From positions 14,510 to 78,509 of the forward strand of contig DBML01000011.1 of NCBI GenBank assembly GCA_002298915.1: a stretch of DNA of 64,000 bases, given 5' to 3'. The notes under the pieces were generated by a model. That model ran no database searches and was not told where the DNA came from. It saw nothing but the letters and a program-made list of their open reading frames with translations. The position numbers were made by a program, and so were the translations under genes. Below are positions 9,414-17,372 of this stretch, piece by piece. Position 1 is the stretch's first letter; each line of letters starts with the position of its first letter. This DNA comes from Clostridium sp. UBA699. Lineage in GTDB: Bacteria > Bacillota > Clostridia > Clostridiales > Clostridiaceae.

Positions 9414-10844
9414 TCAGATCACCTCCTTAATCGCCATCGCCTTGTTCAGCGTTTCCATGTATTCCGACTCCGGCACGCTGTCGTAAACTATCCCTGCCCC
9501 CGCCTGAACGTATGCATGCCCTTCCTTGAAAAGTATCGTCCTAATCGCTATGCATGTGTCCATGTTGCCGTTGAAGGAGAAGTAGCCTACTGCCCCAGCG
9601 TATATCCCTCTCTTGCTGTCCTCAAGCTCGTCTATGATCTCCATGGCCCTTATCTTGGGAGCCCCGGAGACGGTCCCGACGGGGAGGCAGGAGCTCAGGG
9701 CATCGAAGCACGTGAGCCCTTTCCTGAGCTTCCCCGAAACCATTGATACTATGTGCATCACATGGGAGTAGAGGTCCACCTCCATGAAGCGGTCGAGCTT
9801 CACGGACCCGTATTCGCTTATCCTGCCTATGTCGTTCCTGCCCAGGTCAACCAGCATCACGTGCTCAGCCCTTTCCTTCTCGTCCTCCAGGAGCTCCGCC
9901 TTCAGCCTCATGTCCTCAGCGCTGTCCTTCCCCCTTTTCCTGGTTCCGGCTATGGGGTTTGTCCTTACCGTGTCCCCGTGCACGGTGACGAGTGCCTCGG
10001 GCGAAGACCCTGCGGCCTGGAAGCCTCCGAAGTCTATGAAGAAAAGGTAGGGCGACGGGTTCTTGGATCTGAGCCTCCTGTAGATATCGAAGGGCTCAGA
10101 GCTTGTCCTGAACTTCAGCCTCTGCGACAGTACCACCTGGAATATGTCCCCGGCCCTGATGTACTCCTTCGCCGAATCCACCATGCCGCAGTACCTCTCC
10201 TTCGACACGTTGGACTGCAGGACCTTGTCCTTGTCAGCCGGCTTTAGCTCGCGCACCGCGCCCCCAGCCTCTGCCTGCCTGCATAGTTCTTCGAGCTCCG
10301 ATACCACCTCTCCGTAACTCTCGCTTGCGCCTGGGAATACGTTGAGAACGACCTTCATCCTGTGCTCGAAATGGTCGTAGCATATGAAAGTTCTGTAGAA
10401 CATGAGGTGCGCCTCAGGCACCCCGATCTCGTCCTTTCCTGGGCCCGGCAGCCTCTCGTACTGCCTTATGACGTCGTAGCCAACATAGCCCACAGCCCCT
10501 CCTGTGAAGGGCAGGTTCAGCCCGGCCTCCTCGTAGCCTGCCGCCATATGCTCCCTTACCACATCGAGCACTTTGCCCCTGGATACCCTTTCTTCACCGG
10601 CCTCCCTCACGGTAACCTCTTCCCCCTCGCTCAGGATCTCCTTGTAGGGATCAGCGCCAATGAAGGAGTACCTGCCAATCTCCCTTTCGGAATAGACCGT
10701 CTCAAGAAGGAATTTCTTATTGCCCCCGAGGCTGTAGAATATTCCTATCGGGGTGAGCTGGTCGGCGTTCACCGTAAGGCATACCGGGAAAGCTTTGCCA
10801 CTGCCCTTCAATTTTTCAAACTCTTTTTCTGTCATATTTATCAT
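9414..10844 (-). CDS. trpE: Anthranilate synthase component I
   Basis: Converts chorismate to anthranilate. I place the start at the ATG of MINMTEKEF, because GAGGTG lies 6 nt upstream; the frame is open 7 codons further. About 476 residues. The chorismate-binding C-terminal domain shows IAGTRKRG, DLGRNDIGR, HIVSMVSG, PVGTVSGAPKIRAME and YAGAVGY. The N-terminal domain carries an LLES-like segment (LLETVYSEREIGRYSFIG), typical of tryptophan feedback-sensitive enzymes. First gene of the operon, directly behind the T-box leader. Confidence 0.96.
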   Translation of the reverse strand: MINMTEKEFEKLKGSGKAFPVCLTVNADQLTPIGIFYSLGGNKKFLLETVYSEREIGRYSFIGADPYKEILSEGEEVTVREAGEERVSRGKVLDVVREHMAAGYEEAGLNLPFTGGAVGYVGYDVIRQYERLPGPGKDEIGVPEAHLMFYRTFICYDHFEHRMKVVLNVFPGASESYGEVVSELEELCRQAEAGGAVRELKPADKDKVLQSNVSKERYCGMVDSAKEYIRAGDIFQVVLSQRLKFRTSSEPFDIYRRLRSKNPSPYLFFIDFGGFQAAGSSPEALVTVHGDTVRTNPIAGTRKRGKDSAEDMRLKAELLEDEKERAEHVMLVDLGRNDIGRISEYGSVKLDRFMEVDLYSHVMHIVSMVSGKLRKGLTCFDALSSCLPVGTVSGAPKIRAMEIIDELEDSKRGIYAGAVGYFSFNGNMDTCIAIRTILFKEGHAYVQAGAGIVYDSVPESEYMETLNKAMAIKEVI

Positions 10845-10877
10845 CCCATTCACCTCAAAACACATTTTTTTGGAAAC

Positions 10878-10914
10878 AAAAAAGCCACCTCGCCCATACC
10901 ATGGGGCGAAGTAG
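10878..10914 (-). terminator. Second (promoter-distal) T-box terminator
   Basis: A hairpin with a 12-bp stem (with G-U pairs), extended by CAT/ATG around an ACC loop, is followed by six Ts on the minus strand. Its 5' arm overlaps the end of the second T-box antiterminator, so the two folds are mutually exclusive. Confidence 0.88.
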
Positions 10915-10966
10915 CCGCGGTGCCACCCATATCAGCTTAAACCAAAGCAAACCGTAAAGCTTAAAC

Positions 10967-11001
10967 AAAAAAAACATCCCGTCCTCAAAGGACGAAATGT
11001 T
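10967..11001 (-). terminator. First (promoter-proximal) T-box terminator
   Basis: A 13-bp stem (with two G-U pairs) around a 3-nt loop is followed by eight Ts on the minus strand. It lies immediately after the first T-box sequence and matches the usual TTCGTCCTTTGAGGACG-type T-box terminator. Confidence 0.9.
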
Positions 11002-11222
11002 AAAATTTCGCTGTACCACCTTAGTTAAAGCAATCTTTATCAGGTACAGATTTCTCGATACCCTGTCTTTTTAACGGTAGACTACCGGCTGCTGCTACAT
11101 TTCTTCGCATCGCATTTCAGAGATCCATTCGGTAAAGGCTACAGTGCCTGGCTTCCACCGCTCCAGGCTCGCTTTAACTAAATTCCCGTACTTACTACTT
11201 CTCGTCATCAACCTTAATGACT

Positions 11223-11251
11223 ATGATAAACGCAGAGAAGGTTGTTGTCAA
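11223..11251 (-). promoter_or_regulatory. trp operon promoter
   Basis: Sigma-A-type promoter on the minus strand: -35 TTGACA (11246-11251), 17-bp spacer, -10 TATCAT (11223-11228). It lies between the end of the nudC gene and T-box Stem I. Confidence 0.85.
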
Positions 11252-11269
11252 CATAAATTTTTTAAATAT

Positions 11270-12121
11270 TTAGAGGATTTCATCTATGTCCCCTGTCCTG
11301 AAGGCCTCCATCATCTCTCCGGTGAGGCTTATCCTTAGCTCGTCAGGCGGCACGTCCTCGCGGTCCACCCATTCGCCGAGGGCAAGCTCGTCTTCGTCGA
11401 GCGTGATAGTGTCGTCGCCGTCAAGCTCAGCATAGAAGCCTGCCAGCATGGTGTCAGTGAAAGGCCAGGGCTGGCTCTTGTAGAACTTCAGGTTCTTGAC
11501 CTTGACCCCCACCTCCTCCTTGACCTCCCTGTGGACCGCCTGCTCCAGGCTTTCACCTATCTCAGCGAACCCTGCAACCAGCGCGTATCTCGTGTATGCC
11601 CTTCCTGCGTACTTCGTCAGCAGTATGCGGTTCCCGTCGTGAACGGCGACTATGACGCAGGGTGATATCGACGGGTATACCTTGAGGCCGCAGCTTTCGC
11701 AGTACAGCATGCGCTCCTCGGTGGATCTGGTCATTGGCTTCCCGCATTTGCCGCAGAACCTGTTGTTTTCGTACCAGCGGTTTAGCTGCCAGCCCACAGC
11801 ACCAGCAAAGGAGCGCCAATATTTTGGCTCGGTCCTGAACCTGCCCGTGGACGCGTAGGCCCAGCCTTCGGCTGAGTCGAGGCCCTTCTCGTCGATCAGG
11901 TAGTAGTTTAAGTTGTCTATCGTGAACAGGAACTGAGCGTCGTCAATAAGCTCCGGGTGCTCAGCCTCAAAATCCGAAAAGGACGGGTACCAAAGCTTGT
12001 CCTTGTCCTCCCTGACCAGCACAGTGTCGCCCTCGTAGGAGAGGAACAAATCCTGTGGTTCAGCCTTCCTGTGCTCGTATTTGTTGTGGAATATCCTGGG
12101 TTCTATGTCCTGAATCATCAT
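11270..12121 (-). CDS. nudC: NADH pyrophosphatase (Nudix), RNA-decapping type
   Basis: Hydrolyses NAD(H) to NMN(H) plus AMP, and in studied homologues removes NAD caps from RNA. 283 residues in the NudC order: N-terminal domain, a four-Cys zinc ribbon (CGKC ... CESC), then a Nudix box (GFAEIGESLEQAVHREVKEE) followed by the NADH-specific SQPWPFT motif. It sits directly upstream of the trp promoter but reads as a separate unit. Confidence 0.93.
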   Translation of the reverse strand: MMIQDIEPRIFHNKYEHRKAEPQDLFLSYEGDTVLVREDKDKLWYPSFSDFEAEHPELIDDAQFLFTIDNLNYYLIDEKGLDSAEGWAYASTGRFRTEPKYWRSFAGAVGWQLNRWYENNRFCGKCGKPMTRSTEERMLYCESCGLKVYPSISPCVIVAVHDGNRILLTKYAGRAYTRYALVAGFAEIGESLEQAVHREVKEEVGVKVKNLKFYKSQPWPFTDTMLAGFYAELDGDDTITLDEDELALGEWVDREDVPPDELRISLTGEMMEAFRTGDIDEIL

Positions 12122-12158
12122 AACCTCTCCCTTCTTGAATCAATTATACCATTTTTCT

Positions 12159-12187
12159 TTGACAACATTAATCAACACAACTATAAT
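12159..12187 (+). promoter_or_regulatory. Promoter of the adenine deaminase gene
   Basis: A consensus sigma-A promoter: TTGACA (12159-12164), 17-bp spacer, TATAAT (12182-12187). Only about 35 bp separate the -10 box from the start codon, leaving no room for a purine riboswitch. Confidence 0.88.
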
Positions 12188-12222
12188 TAAGCATTATATT
12201 GAAGCATACGGAGGAATTTGTT

Positions 12223-13944
12223 TTGTATAAACAGACGCTTGTTAACCATATAAAAGCCGCAGGCAAAAGCATAAAATGCGACCTGGTGGTAAGGAACGTG
12301 ACCGTGATAGATGTGTTCAACAAGGACAGGTTTGTGGACAGCGTGGGCATAAAGGAAGGATACATAGTGGGTATCGGGGACTACGAAGGCGAAAAGGTCA
12401 TCGACGGAACCGGCAAATACATCTGCCCTGGCCTCATCGACGCGCACTGCCATATTGAGTCGAGCCTCGTCACTCCCTCGGAGTACTGGAAGGCTGCCCT
12501 GCCCAACGGCATAACCACAGTTATTGCCGACCCCCATGAGATAGCGAACGTGCTGGGGACTGAAGGCCTTGACTTCATGCTCGGCTCATCGGAGAACATC
12601 CCGCTGGATGTCTTCATTATGCTGCCTTCCTGCGTTCCGGGCACAAGCTTCGAGAGCTCCGGGGCTTCCCTTCTGGCAGAGGACCTGAAACCTTACTACG
12701 GCAACGAGAGGGTTCTCGGCCTTGCAGAGGTAATGGACTACCCGGCGGTTGCAGGGTGCGGGGACGACATGATCGGCAAGCTGTACGACGCCACTTCATC
12801 CGGAAAGGTCATAGACGGCCACGGGGCAGGCTTCACTCCGACGATGACTAACGTCTACAGAAGCGCCCGCATCCTGACGGACCACGAGTGCAGCAGCGCT
12901 GAAGAGGCCCTTGAGAAGGTGAGGCGCGGCATGCACGTCCTCATCAGGGAAGGCACCGTCGCCAAGAACCTGAAGGAGCTGCTTCCTGCTGTCACAGAGA
13001 GCAACAGCGGCAGGTTCTGCCTCTGCACCGACGACAAGCACATAGACGACATAGCCGAAAACGGCTCGATCAACAGCTCCATCGCATACGCCATAAAGTC
13101 CGGAATGAGGCCGGAAACTGCAGTGCAGCTTGCTACCCTGAACCCTTCGCTCATCTACGGGCTGAAGGACAAGGGCGCTGTCGCTCCTGGTTATGCTGCA
13201 GACTTCCTCCTGCTGGACGACCTGGAGCAGTTCAGGATATCGAGTGTCTACAAGGATGGAAAGCTTGTCGCAGAATACGGCGTGCTCGCAGAGGGAATAT
13301 CCTCGGCAACCGTAGCAGCTTCTCATTGCGGCAACTCTGTACGGCTCCCGGAGCTGAGCGAGGAAAGCTTCAGGATAAGCATTGCTCCCGGCTGCAGCAA
13401 GCTTAACGTAATTGAGATAATCCCGAACAAGCTTGAGAGCATACGCCTGAAGCTAGATATCGGGCAGATAGACTCGCTGAAAAGCGACCTGGCAAAGATC
13501 GCAGTCATAGAGAGGCACAGGGCTTCAGGCAACATAGGGCTTGGATTGCTGAAGGGCTTGGGTATCAGGGAAGGAGCAGTGGGGACGACGATAGCCCATG
13601 ATTCCCACAACCTGATACTGGCCGGAGCTAACGACGGGGACATGCTGTTCGCAGCCAGGGAGCTGGAGAAAATGGGCGGCGGCATAATAGTCGTGAAGGA
13701 CGGAGCTGTCCTTGCCGCCATTAGGCTCGAAATCGGCGGACTGATGACGAACAGGAGCTTCAAAGATGTAGGCTCGGACCTGGAAAAGCTGCACGCCGCG
13801 GTCAAGGAGATCGCACCGGACATCGGCTTCAACCCCTTCCTGACACTGTCTTTCCTGTCGCTGCCGGTGATACCTGAGCTAAAGATAACGGACAAGGGCT
13901 TGTTCGACGTGGTCAGCTTCAGTTTTATAGACATATGCGAATAG
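12223..13944 (+). CDS. ade: Adenine deaminase
   Basis: Deaminates adenine to hypoxanthine in purine salvage; a metal-dependent amidohydrolase. I choose the TTG at 12223 as start because GGAGG (12210-12214) lies 8 nt upstream; the frame is open 8 codons earlier but that start would bury the ribosome site. 573 residues. Metal-binding motifs are DAHCHIESS, ADPHEIANV and CTDDKH. The C-terminal domain (GLLKGLGIREGAVGTT, SHDSHN-like AHDSHN) is typical of the Ade family rather than adenosine deaminases. Confidence 0.93.
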   Translation: MYKQTLVNHIKAAGKSIKCDLVVRNVTVIDVFNKDRFVDSVGIKEGYIVGIGDYEGEKVIDGTGKYICPGLIDAHCHIESSLVTPSEYWKAALPNGITTVIADPHEIANVLGTEGLDFMLGSSENIPLDVFIMLPSCVPGTSFESSGASLLAEDLKPYYGNERVLGLAEVMDYPAVAGCGDDMIGKLYDATSSGKVIDGHGAGFTPTMTNVYRSARILTDHECSSAEEALEKVRRGMHVLIREGTVAKNLKELLPAVTESNSGRFCLCTDDKHIDDIAENGSINSSIAYAIKSGMRPETAVQLATLNPSLIYGLKDKGAVAPGYAADFLLLDDLEQFRISSVYKDGKLVAEYGVLAEGISSATVAASHCGNSVRLPELSEESFRISIAPGCSKLNVIEIIPNKLESIRLKLDIGQIDSLKSDLAKIAVIERHRASGNIGLGLLKGLGIREGAVGTTIAHDSHNLILAGANDGDMLFAARELEKMGGGIIVVKDGAVLAAIRLEIGGLMTNRSFKDVGSDLEKLHAAVKEIAPDIGFNPFLTLSFLSLPVIPELKITDKGLFDVVSFSFIDICE

Positions 13945-13955
13945 TTAATGCTCAA

Positions 13956-13984
13956 AAAGGCTTCCAGAATCCCTGGAAGCCTTT
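13956..13984. terminator. Bidirectional terminator between ade and the SEC-C gene
   Basis: A perfect 12-bp inverted repeat (AAAGGCTTCCAG / CTGGAAGCCTTT) with a 5-nt loop lies between two convergent genes, with A- and T-runs on its flanks. Confidence 0.88.
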
Positions 13985-14009
13985 CCATTTGTTTGTCATG
14001 CTGCCTGTA

Positions 14010-15248
14010 TTAGCTTGCCCCGCAGCACTTTTTGTATTTTTTACCGCTGCCGCATGGGCACGGGTCGTTTCGGCCCACCTTTGCGTTGTCCTTGTCAGGC
14101 TTTTCAGCGCTTGGTTGAAATATCTTGAAGGGCTCTGCCGGAAGGGGGCTCATGAATTTCTTTTCCTTTTTGAACAGGTCGCTCGGGGCGTGTCCCTTCA
14201 GTGCCCACTGATGTGTGTTGTTGTAAAGCTCCGTCACTTTGCCTGCAAGTTCCTGCGAAAATTCAAACGAAGGAAACTCGACGCAGCTGAGCAGGTATTC
14301 AAAGATCAAGTTTGGTCTTGACCCGGAGATGATTATGTTGTTTATCTGGGATGCCATCTCCTTCGTTTCCACTTCAGTCAGACTGAAGTGCTCCAGAAGA
14401 TAGTTGATCAAGCTTCTCATTTGCGGCGTTCTTCCGTAGTAATCCGGTTCGCCGGCCTTGATCAGCTGCTTCCTGGTGAACTTCCTATAGTCTACATTAG
14501 GTCTCGACCTTTGTTGCGCAACCACTTCCTCTGGGTCGATGACCATGTCATGCTGATACCCGTAGTACGTTCTGTTCGCCTGGCCGTAGAAGTCGCAGGC
14601 AAAATCCATCACTTTCACGAATTCAATAAAGTCTATTTCCTTTCCTGTAAGCTCTTCGAGCTTCGTTTTAGCCGTCCATGCAGGCATGACGCCGTAATAG
14701 TAGAGCATGCCGTGCGTCAGTGATATCCATTCAGTGTTCCGCAGCGCAACTCTCTCCAGCTCTCTTTCATCAAGCTTCGAAAATATCCCCATCAGCTCAA
14801 CGGGCATGAACATACCCTTTTTCCCGTTTACCACCCCGGGGAACAAAACGCTGTGTTCCATGAATGACTTCGCGTTTTCATATGGGATTCCGTCAACAGG
14901 CAGAAACCCCGAGTTATCAACAACTGTTTTGACTATGTCATACCTGCTTTTATCCAGCGAGTAGAGAACGCTCTCGAACCTGAGGGGGATCATCCTGGAG
15001 ATTTCTGCTGCCATGTCAGCTTTTCTGAGGGAGCTTAAGTTCTTGAGATAGTAGTTCCTCCGGATCTCGTCAAGCTCTGCTTTTGTGAGAGCGCTTACGG
15101 CATCATGAAGGCTGCAGGGAATGGATACCTTTCTCCACATTCGCTTTTCCATTCTTCCCCGATGCTCTTCTCCATAGGCCATTGCCTGTTCCAGAGCCTC
15201 CAGCATTCTTTCCCTGGTTTCAGTATCGATTTTTTCGTCCATATCCAT
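14010..15248 (-). CDS. SEC-C motif protein of unknown function
   Basis: A 412-residue soluble protein. The last about 22 residues are a SEC-C zinc motif (GRNDPCPCGSGKKYKKCCG), as found at the C-terminus of SecA and in YecA-like proteins. The N-terminal part (about 55-120) resembles the helical Rho-N/SAP-like segment seen in other SEC-C proteins of Firmicutes. The rest is helical with no recognised catalytic motif. It may bind SecB-like, ribosomal or nucleic acid partners; no function is assigned. Convergent with ade across a shared terminator. Confidence 0.75.
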   Translation of the reverse strand: MDMDEKIDTETRERMLEALEQAMAYGEEHRGRMEKRMWRKVSIPCSLHDAVSALTKAELDEIRRNYYLKNLSSLRKADMAAEISRMIPLRFESVLYSLDKSRYDIVKTVVDNSGFLPVDGIPYENAKSFMEHSVLFPGVVNGKKGMFMPVELMGIFSKLDERELERVALRNTEWISLTHGMLYYYGVMPAWTAKTKLEELTGKEIDFIEFVKVMDFACDFYGQANRTYYGYQHDMVIDPEEVVAQQRSRPNVDYRKFTRKQLIKAGEPDYYGRTPQMRSLINYLLEHFSLTEVETKEMASQINNIIISGSRPNLIFEYLLSCVEFPSFEFSQELAGKVTELYNNTHQWALKGHAPSDLFKKEKKFMSPLPAEPFKIFQPSAEKPDKDNAKVGRNDPCPCGSGKKYKKCCGAS

Positions 15249-15332
15249 TCCTTTCCCAAGACGGCAGTAATCCGCCTGATCTGATTAAAGTCGAAATCAC
15301 TTTATAAGCAAGGGCTTGCAGTACTAAATCCA

Positions 15333-15899
15333 TTATTTGCTTTTCTTTTTCTTCACAGAACCTTTTTTGCAGATGTCGATGCATTTTTTAAGCCACTTTA
15401 TGTTTGTCTCTTCACGCATGATGGCTCCATCCAGGACCAGGTAATCCCCGAAATCCTCACTGTCAAGCGGCGGAATATTATCTTTATAACGTTCCATCTG
15501 GGTAATCAAAAATGCATGTCTTTCTTCATGCTGGATCAGATGGTTCTCTAAAAACAATATCCTTGTTTCCACGTCCAGGTTGTTTGAATAATACATCCTG
15601 AGGCGGAAAACGTTCTTCGGAGTCGGCTCCATTGGCTCATCTTTGTTGAGCCACTTGAGGAATTCCAACTTGCCCTTCTCCGTTATGGTGTACACCTTTT
15701 TTTCCAGCACGTCACCGCTTATCTCGATGTTATAGATTATCAACTCTTCATCAACCAGCTTCTTCAATTCAGGGTATATCTGGCTGTGCTTTGCAGACCA
15801 GAATTTTCCCAGCTGATAATTAAATTCTTTCCCGATGTCATAGCCTGTCATCGGTCTCCTATTCAGCAATCCTAAAATTGCGTACTTCAACGTTCTCAA
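15333..15899 (-). CDS. PadR-family transcriptional regulator
   Basis: 188 residues from a TTG start (15899) that has a GGAGAGG ribosome site about 8 nt upstream; the frame is open 9 codons earlier. The N-terminal winged helix (LKYAILGLLNRRPMTGYDI ... QIYPELKKL) and C-terminal dimerisation helices are those of the Vir/PadR-C type. It is divergent from the MFS carrier and flavoenzyme genes and probably represses them through the palindromes in the shared intergenic region. Confidence 0.9.
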   Translation of the reverse strand: MRTLKYAILGLLNRRPMTGYDIGKEFNYQLGKFWSAKHSQIYPELKKLVDEELIIYNIEISGDVLEKKVYTITEKGKLEFLKWLNKDEPMEPTPKNVFRLRMYYSNNLDVETRILFLENHLIQHEERHAFLITQMERYKDNIPPLDSEDFGDYLVLDGAIMREETNIKWLKKCIDICKKGSVKKKKSK

Positions 15900-15979
15900 A
15901 AAAAAACACCTCTCCCTCTGATACACCTAATTATATCATCTTTGCTTTTTATATCAAAGCCGAAAAACACACAAATTAA

Positions 15980-15999
15980 ACATGTAAATATTTATATGT
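15980..15999. promoter_or_regulatory. Palindrome in the padR-MFS intergenic region
   Basis: ACATGTAAATATTTATATGT is an 18/20 inverted repeat with the ACAT...ATGT ends common in PadR operators. A second 14-bp near-palindrome (TATACATGTTTATA, 16005-16018) abuts the -35 box of the divergent promoter. Binding by the neighbouring PadR is inference. Confidence 0.6.
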
Positions 16000-16018
16000 T
16001 TTTTTATACATGTTTATA

Positions 16019-16047
16019 TTGACCTGTAATATTCATTGTGATATTAT
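16019..16047 (+). promoter_or_regulatory. Promoter of the MFS/flavoenzyme operon
   Basis: TTGACC (16019-16024), 17-bp spacer, TATTAT (16042-16047). It is followed by an AAAGGGGG ribosome site before the ATG at 16077, and preceded by two palindromes that could hold a regulator. Confidence 0.78.
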
Positions 16048-16076
16048 TAACGCATAAATAACAAAGGGGGATTCCT

Positions 16077-17339
16077 ATGAAACTTACAAGTAAAAGATGG
16101 ATCATTTTAGTCGCGAGCTGCTTTATCAACCTATGCATCGGGTCGATGTATGCATGGAGCGTGTTCGCAACTCCGATGGCCAAATACCTGAGCGGCATAA
16201 CAGGTCTTCAGCTGACTCCAGGCACACTGGCAATCGTATTCACAGTAACCAATTCCGTTGGACCTATCACAATGATTACAGGCGGCAGGATCAACGACCT
16301 TTTCGGACCAAAGAAGGTGATCTTTGTCGGAGGGCTGCTTTTCGGAGGCGGCATGATATTGTCAGGGTTCGCACAGAGCCTGGGCTTTTTGGTGCTCGCA
16401 TACGGCATAGTTACCGGGCTTGGAATCGGATTGGTCTATGGCTGCACGATCAGCAACTCAATCAAGTTCTTCCCGGACAAGCGCGGACTTGTTGGAGGCG
16501 TCACTACAGCATCCTACGGTTTCAGCTCGGTCATTGTACCGCCGGTGGCAAATATTCTTATAACTAATTTTGGTGTAACTTCGGCATTCAAGATAATAGG
16601 CTTAACATTCCTCATCATAGTGTGCATAGCCTCTTTCTTCATAGATAAATGCCCAGCTGGCTTTATCCCTGAAGGCTGGACACCTCCGGCTTCAGCCGGC
16701 AGCAAATCAGCTGTTGTTGATAAAGATTGGAAAGGCATGCTTGCCAGCCCTGTGTTCTACGTTATGATAGTACTTCTTACTTGCGGTGCATTCGGCGGAC
16801 TTATGTGTTCTTCCCAGGCTTCTCCTTTAGCACAGAAGATGATCGGGATGTCAACCGCAGCAGCTACTACCGTCGTTTCAGTTTTAGCATTGTTCAATAC
16901 CGCAGGGCGTATCGTTGCAGGATACGTATCGGACAAGATCGGCAGAATCAACACACTTGCGACTGCTTTCCTGTTCTCGATGGCTGGCCTCGGATGTTTG
17001 TATTTCTCCGGCCAAGGCGATGTAGCAAGGTTCTACATAGGTCTTTCGATCATTGGGATCAGCTTCGGCGCGTTCATGGGTGTTTTCCCTGGCTTTACCG
17101 CTGACCAGTTCGGTGTAAAAAACAACAGCGTAAACTACGGAATAATGTTCATCGGCTTTGCAGTGGCAGGCTATTTCGGACCGACAGTGATGAAAAACGT
17201 TTATGCTGCCGACAGCAGTTATCAGCGAGCGTTTGTCACAGCTGTTTGCCTTGGAGTGATAGGATTTGCGCTGACCTTCGCTTATCGCTTCTTTAACACA
17301 AAGGAGAAAAGCAAACTTTCGGTTGCCGCCGGCGAATAG
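16077..17339 (+). CDS. MFS transporter, oxalate/formate antiporter (OFA) family
   Basis: 420 residues with about 12 membrane segments. OFA-type features are the N-terminal RWIILVASCFINLCIGSMYAWSVF, GGRINDLFGPKKV between TM2 and TM3, and GRIVAGYVSDKIGR in the second half. OFA carriers exchange carboxylates. The next gene, 33 bp downstream, encodes an enoate reductase-like enzyme, so the substrate may be an unsaturated carboxylic acid (inference). Probably regulated by the divergent PadR. Confidence 0.88.
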   Translation: MKLTSKRWIILVASCFINLCIGSMYAWSVFATPMAKYLSGITGLQLTPGTLAIVFTVTNSVGPITMITGGRINDLFGPKKVIFVGGLLFGGGMILSGFAQSLGFLVLAYGIVTGLGIGLVYGCTISNSIKFFPDKRGLVGGVTTASYGFSSVIVPPVANILITNFGVTSAFKIIGLTFLIIVCIASFFIDKCPAGFIPEGWTPPASAGSKSAVVDKDWKGMLASPVFYVMIVLLTCGAFGGLMCSSQASPLAQKMIGMSTAAATTVVSVLALFNTAGRIVAGYVSDKIGRINTLATAFLFSMAGLGCLYFSGQGDVARFYIGLSIIGISFGAFMGVFPGFTADQFGVKNNSVNYGIMFIGFAVAGYFGPTVMKNVYAADSSYQRAFVTAVCLGVIGFALTFAYRFFNTKEKSKLSVAAGE

Positions 17340-17372
17340 ATACCCGCAAATACTTTTTAAGGAGAATTACGA

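Larger units (their letters stand above)
10878..11222 (-). ncRNA. Tryptophan T-box riboswitch leader with duplicated antiterminator/terminator module
   Basis: The transcript upstream of trpE has the T-box Stem I features: a GATGACGAGAAG side, AGTA-type and GGTGGAAGC distal elements, and a specifier loop reading GAA-TGG-A, with TGG (Trp) at 11125-11127. A first T-box sequence (GGTGGTACAGCG, 11009-11020) is followed by a terminator. A second T-box sequence (GGGTGGCACCGCGG, 10915-10928) is followed by another terminator, with no room for a second Stem I. Uncharged tRNA-Trp should permit read-through into trpEGDCFBA. Confidence 0.93.

Noticed and set aside
12188..12222. Possible purine riboswitch in front of adenine deaminase
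   Set aside because: Only about 35 nt separate the -10 box from the start codon, too short for an aptamer.
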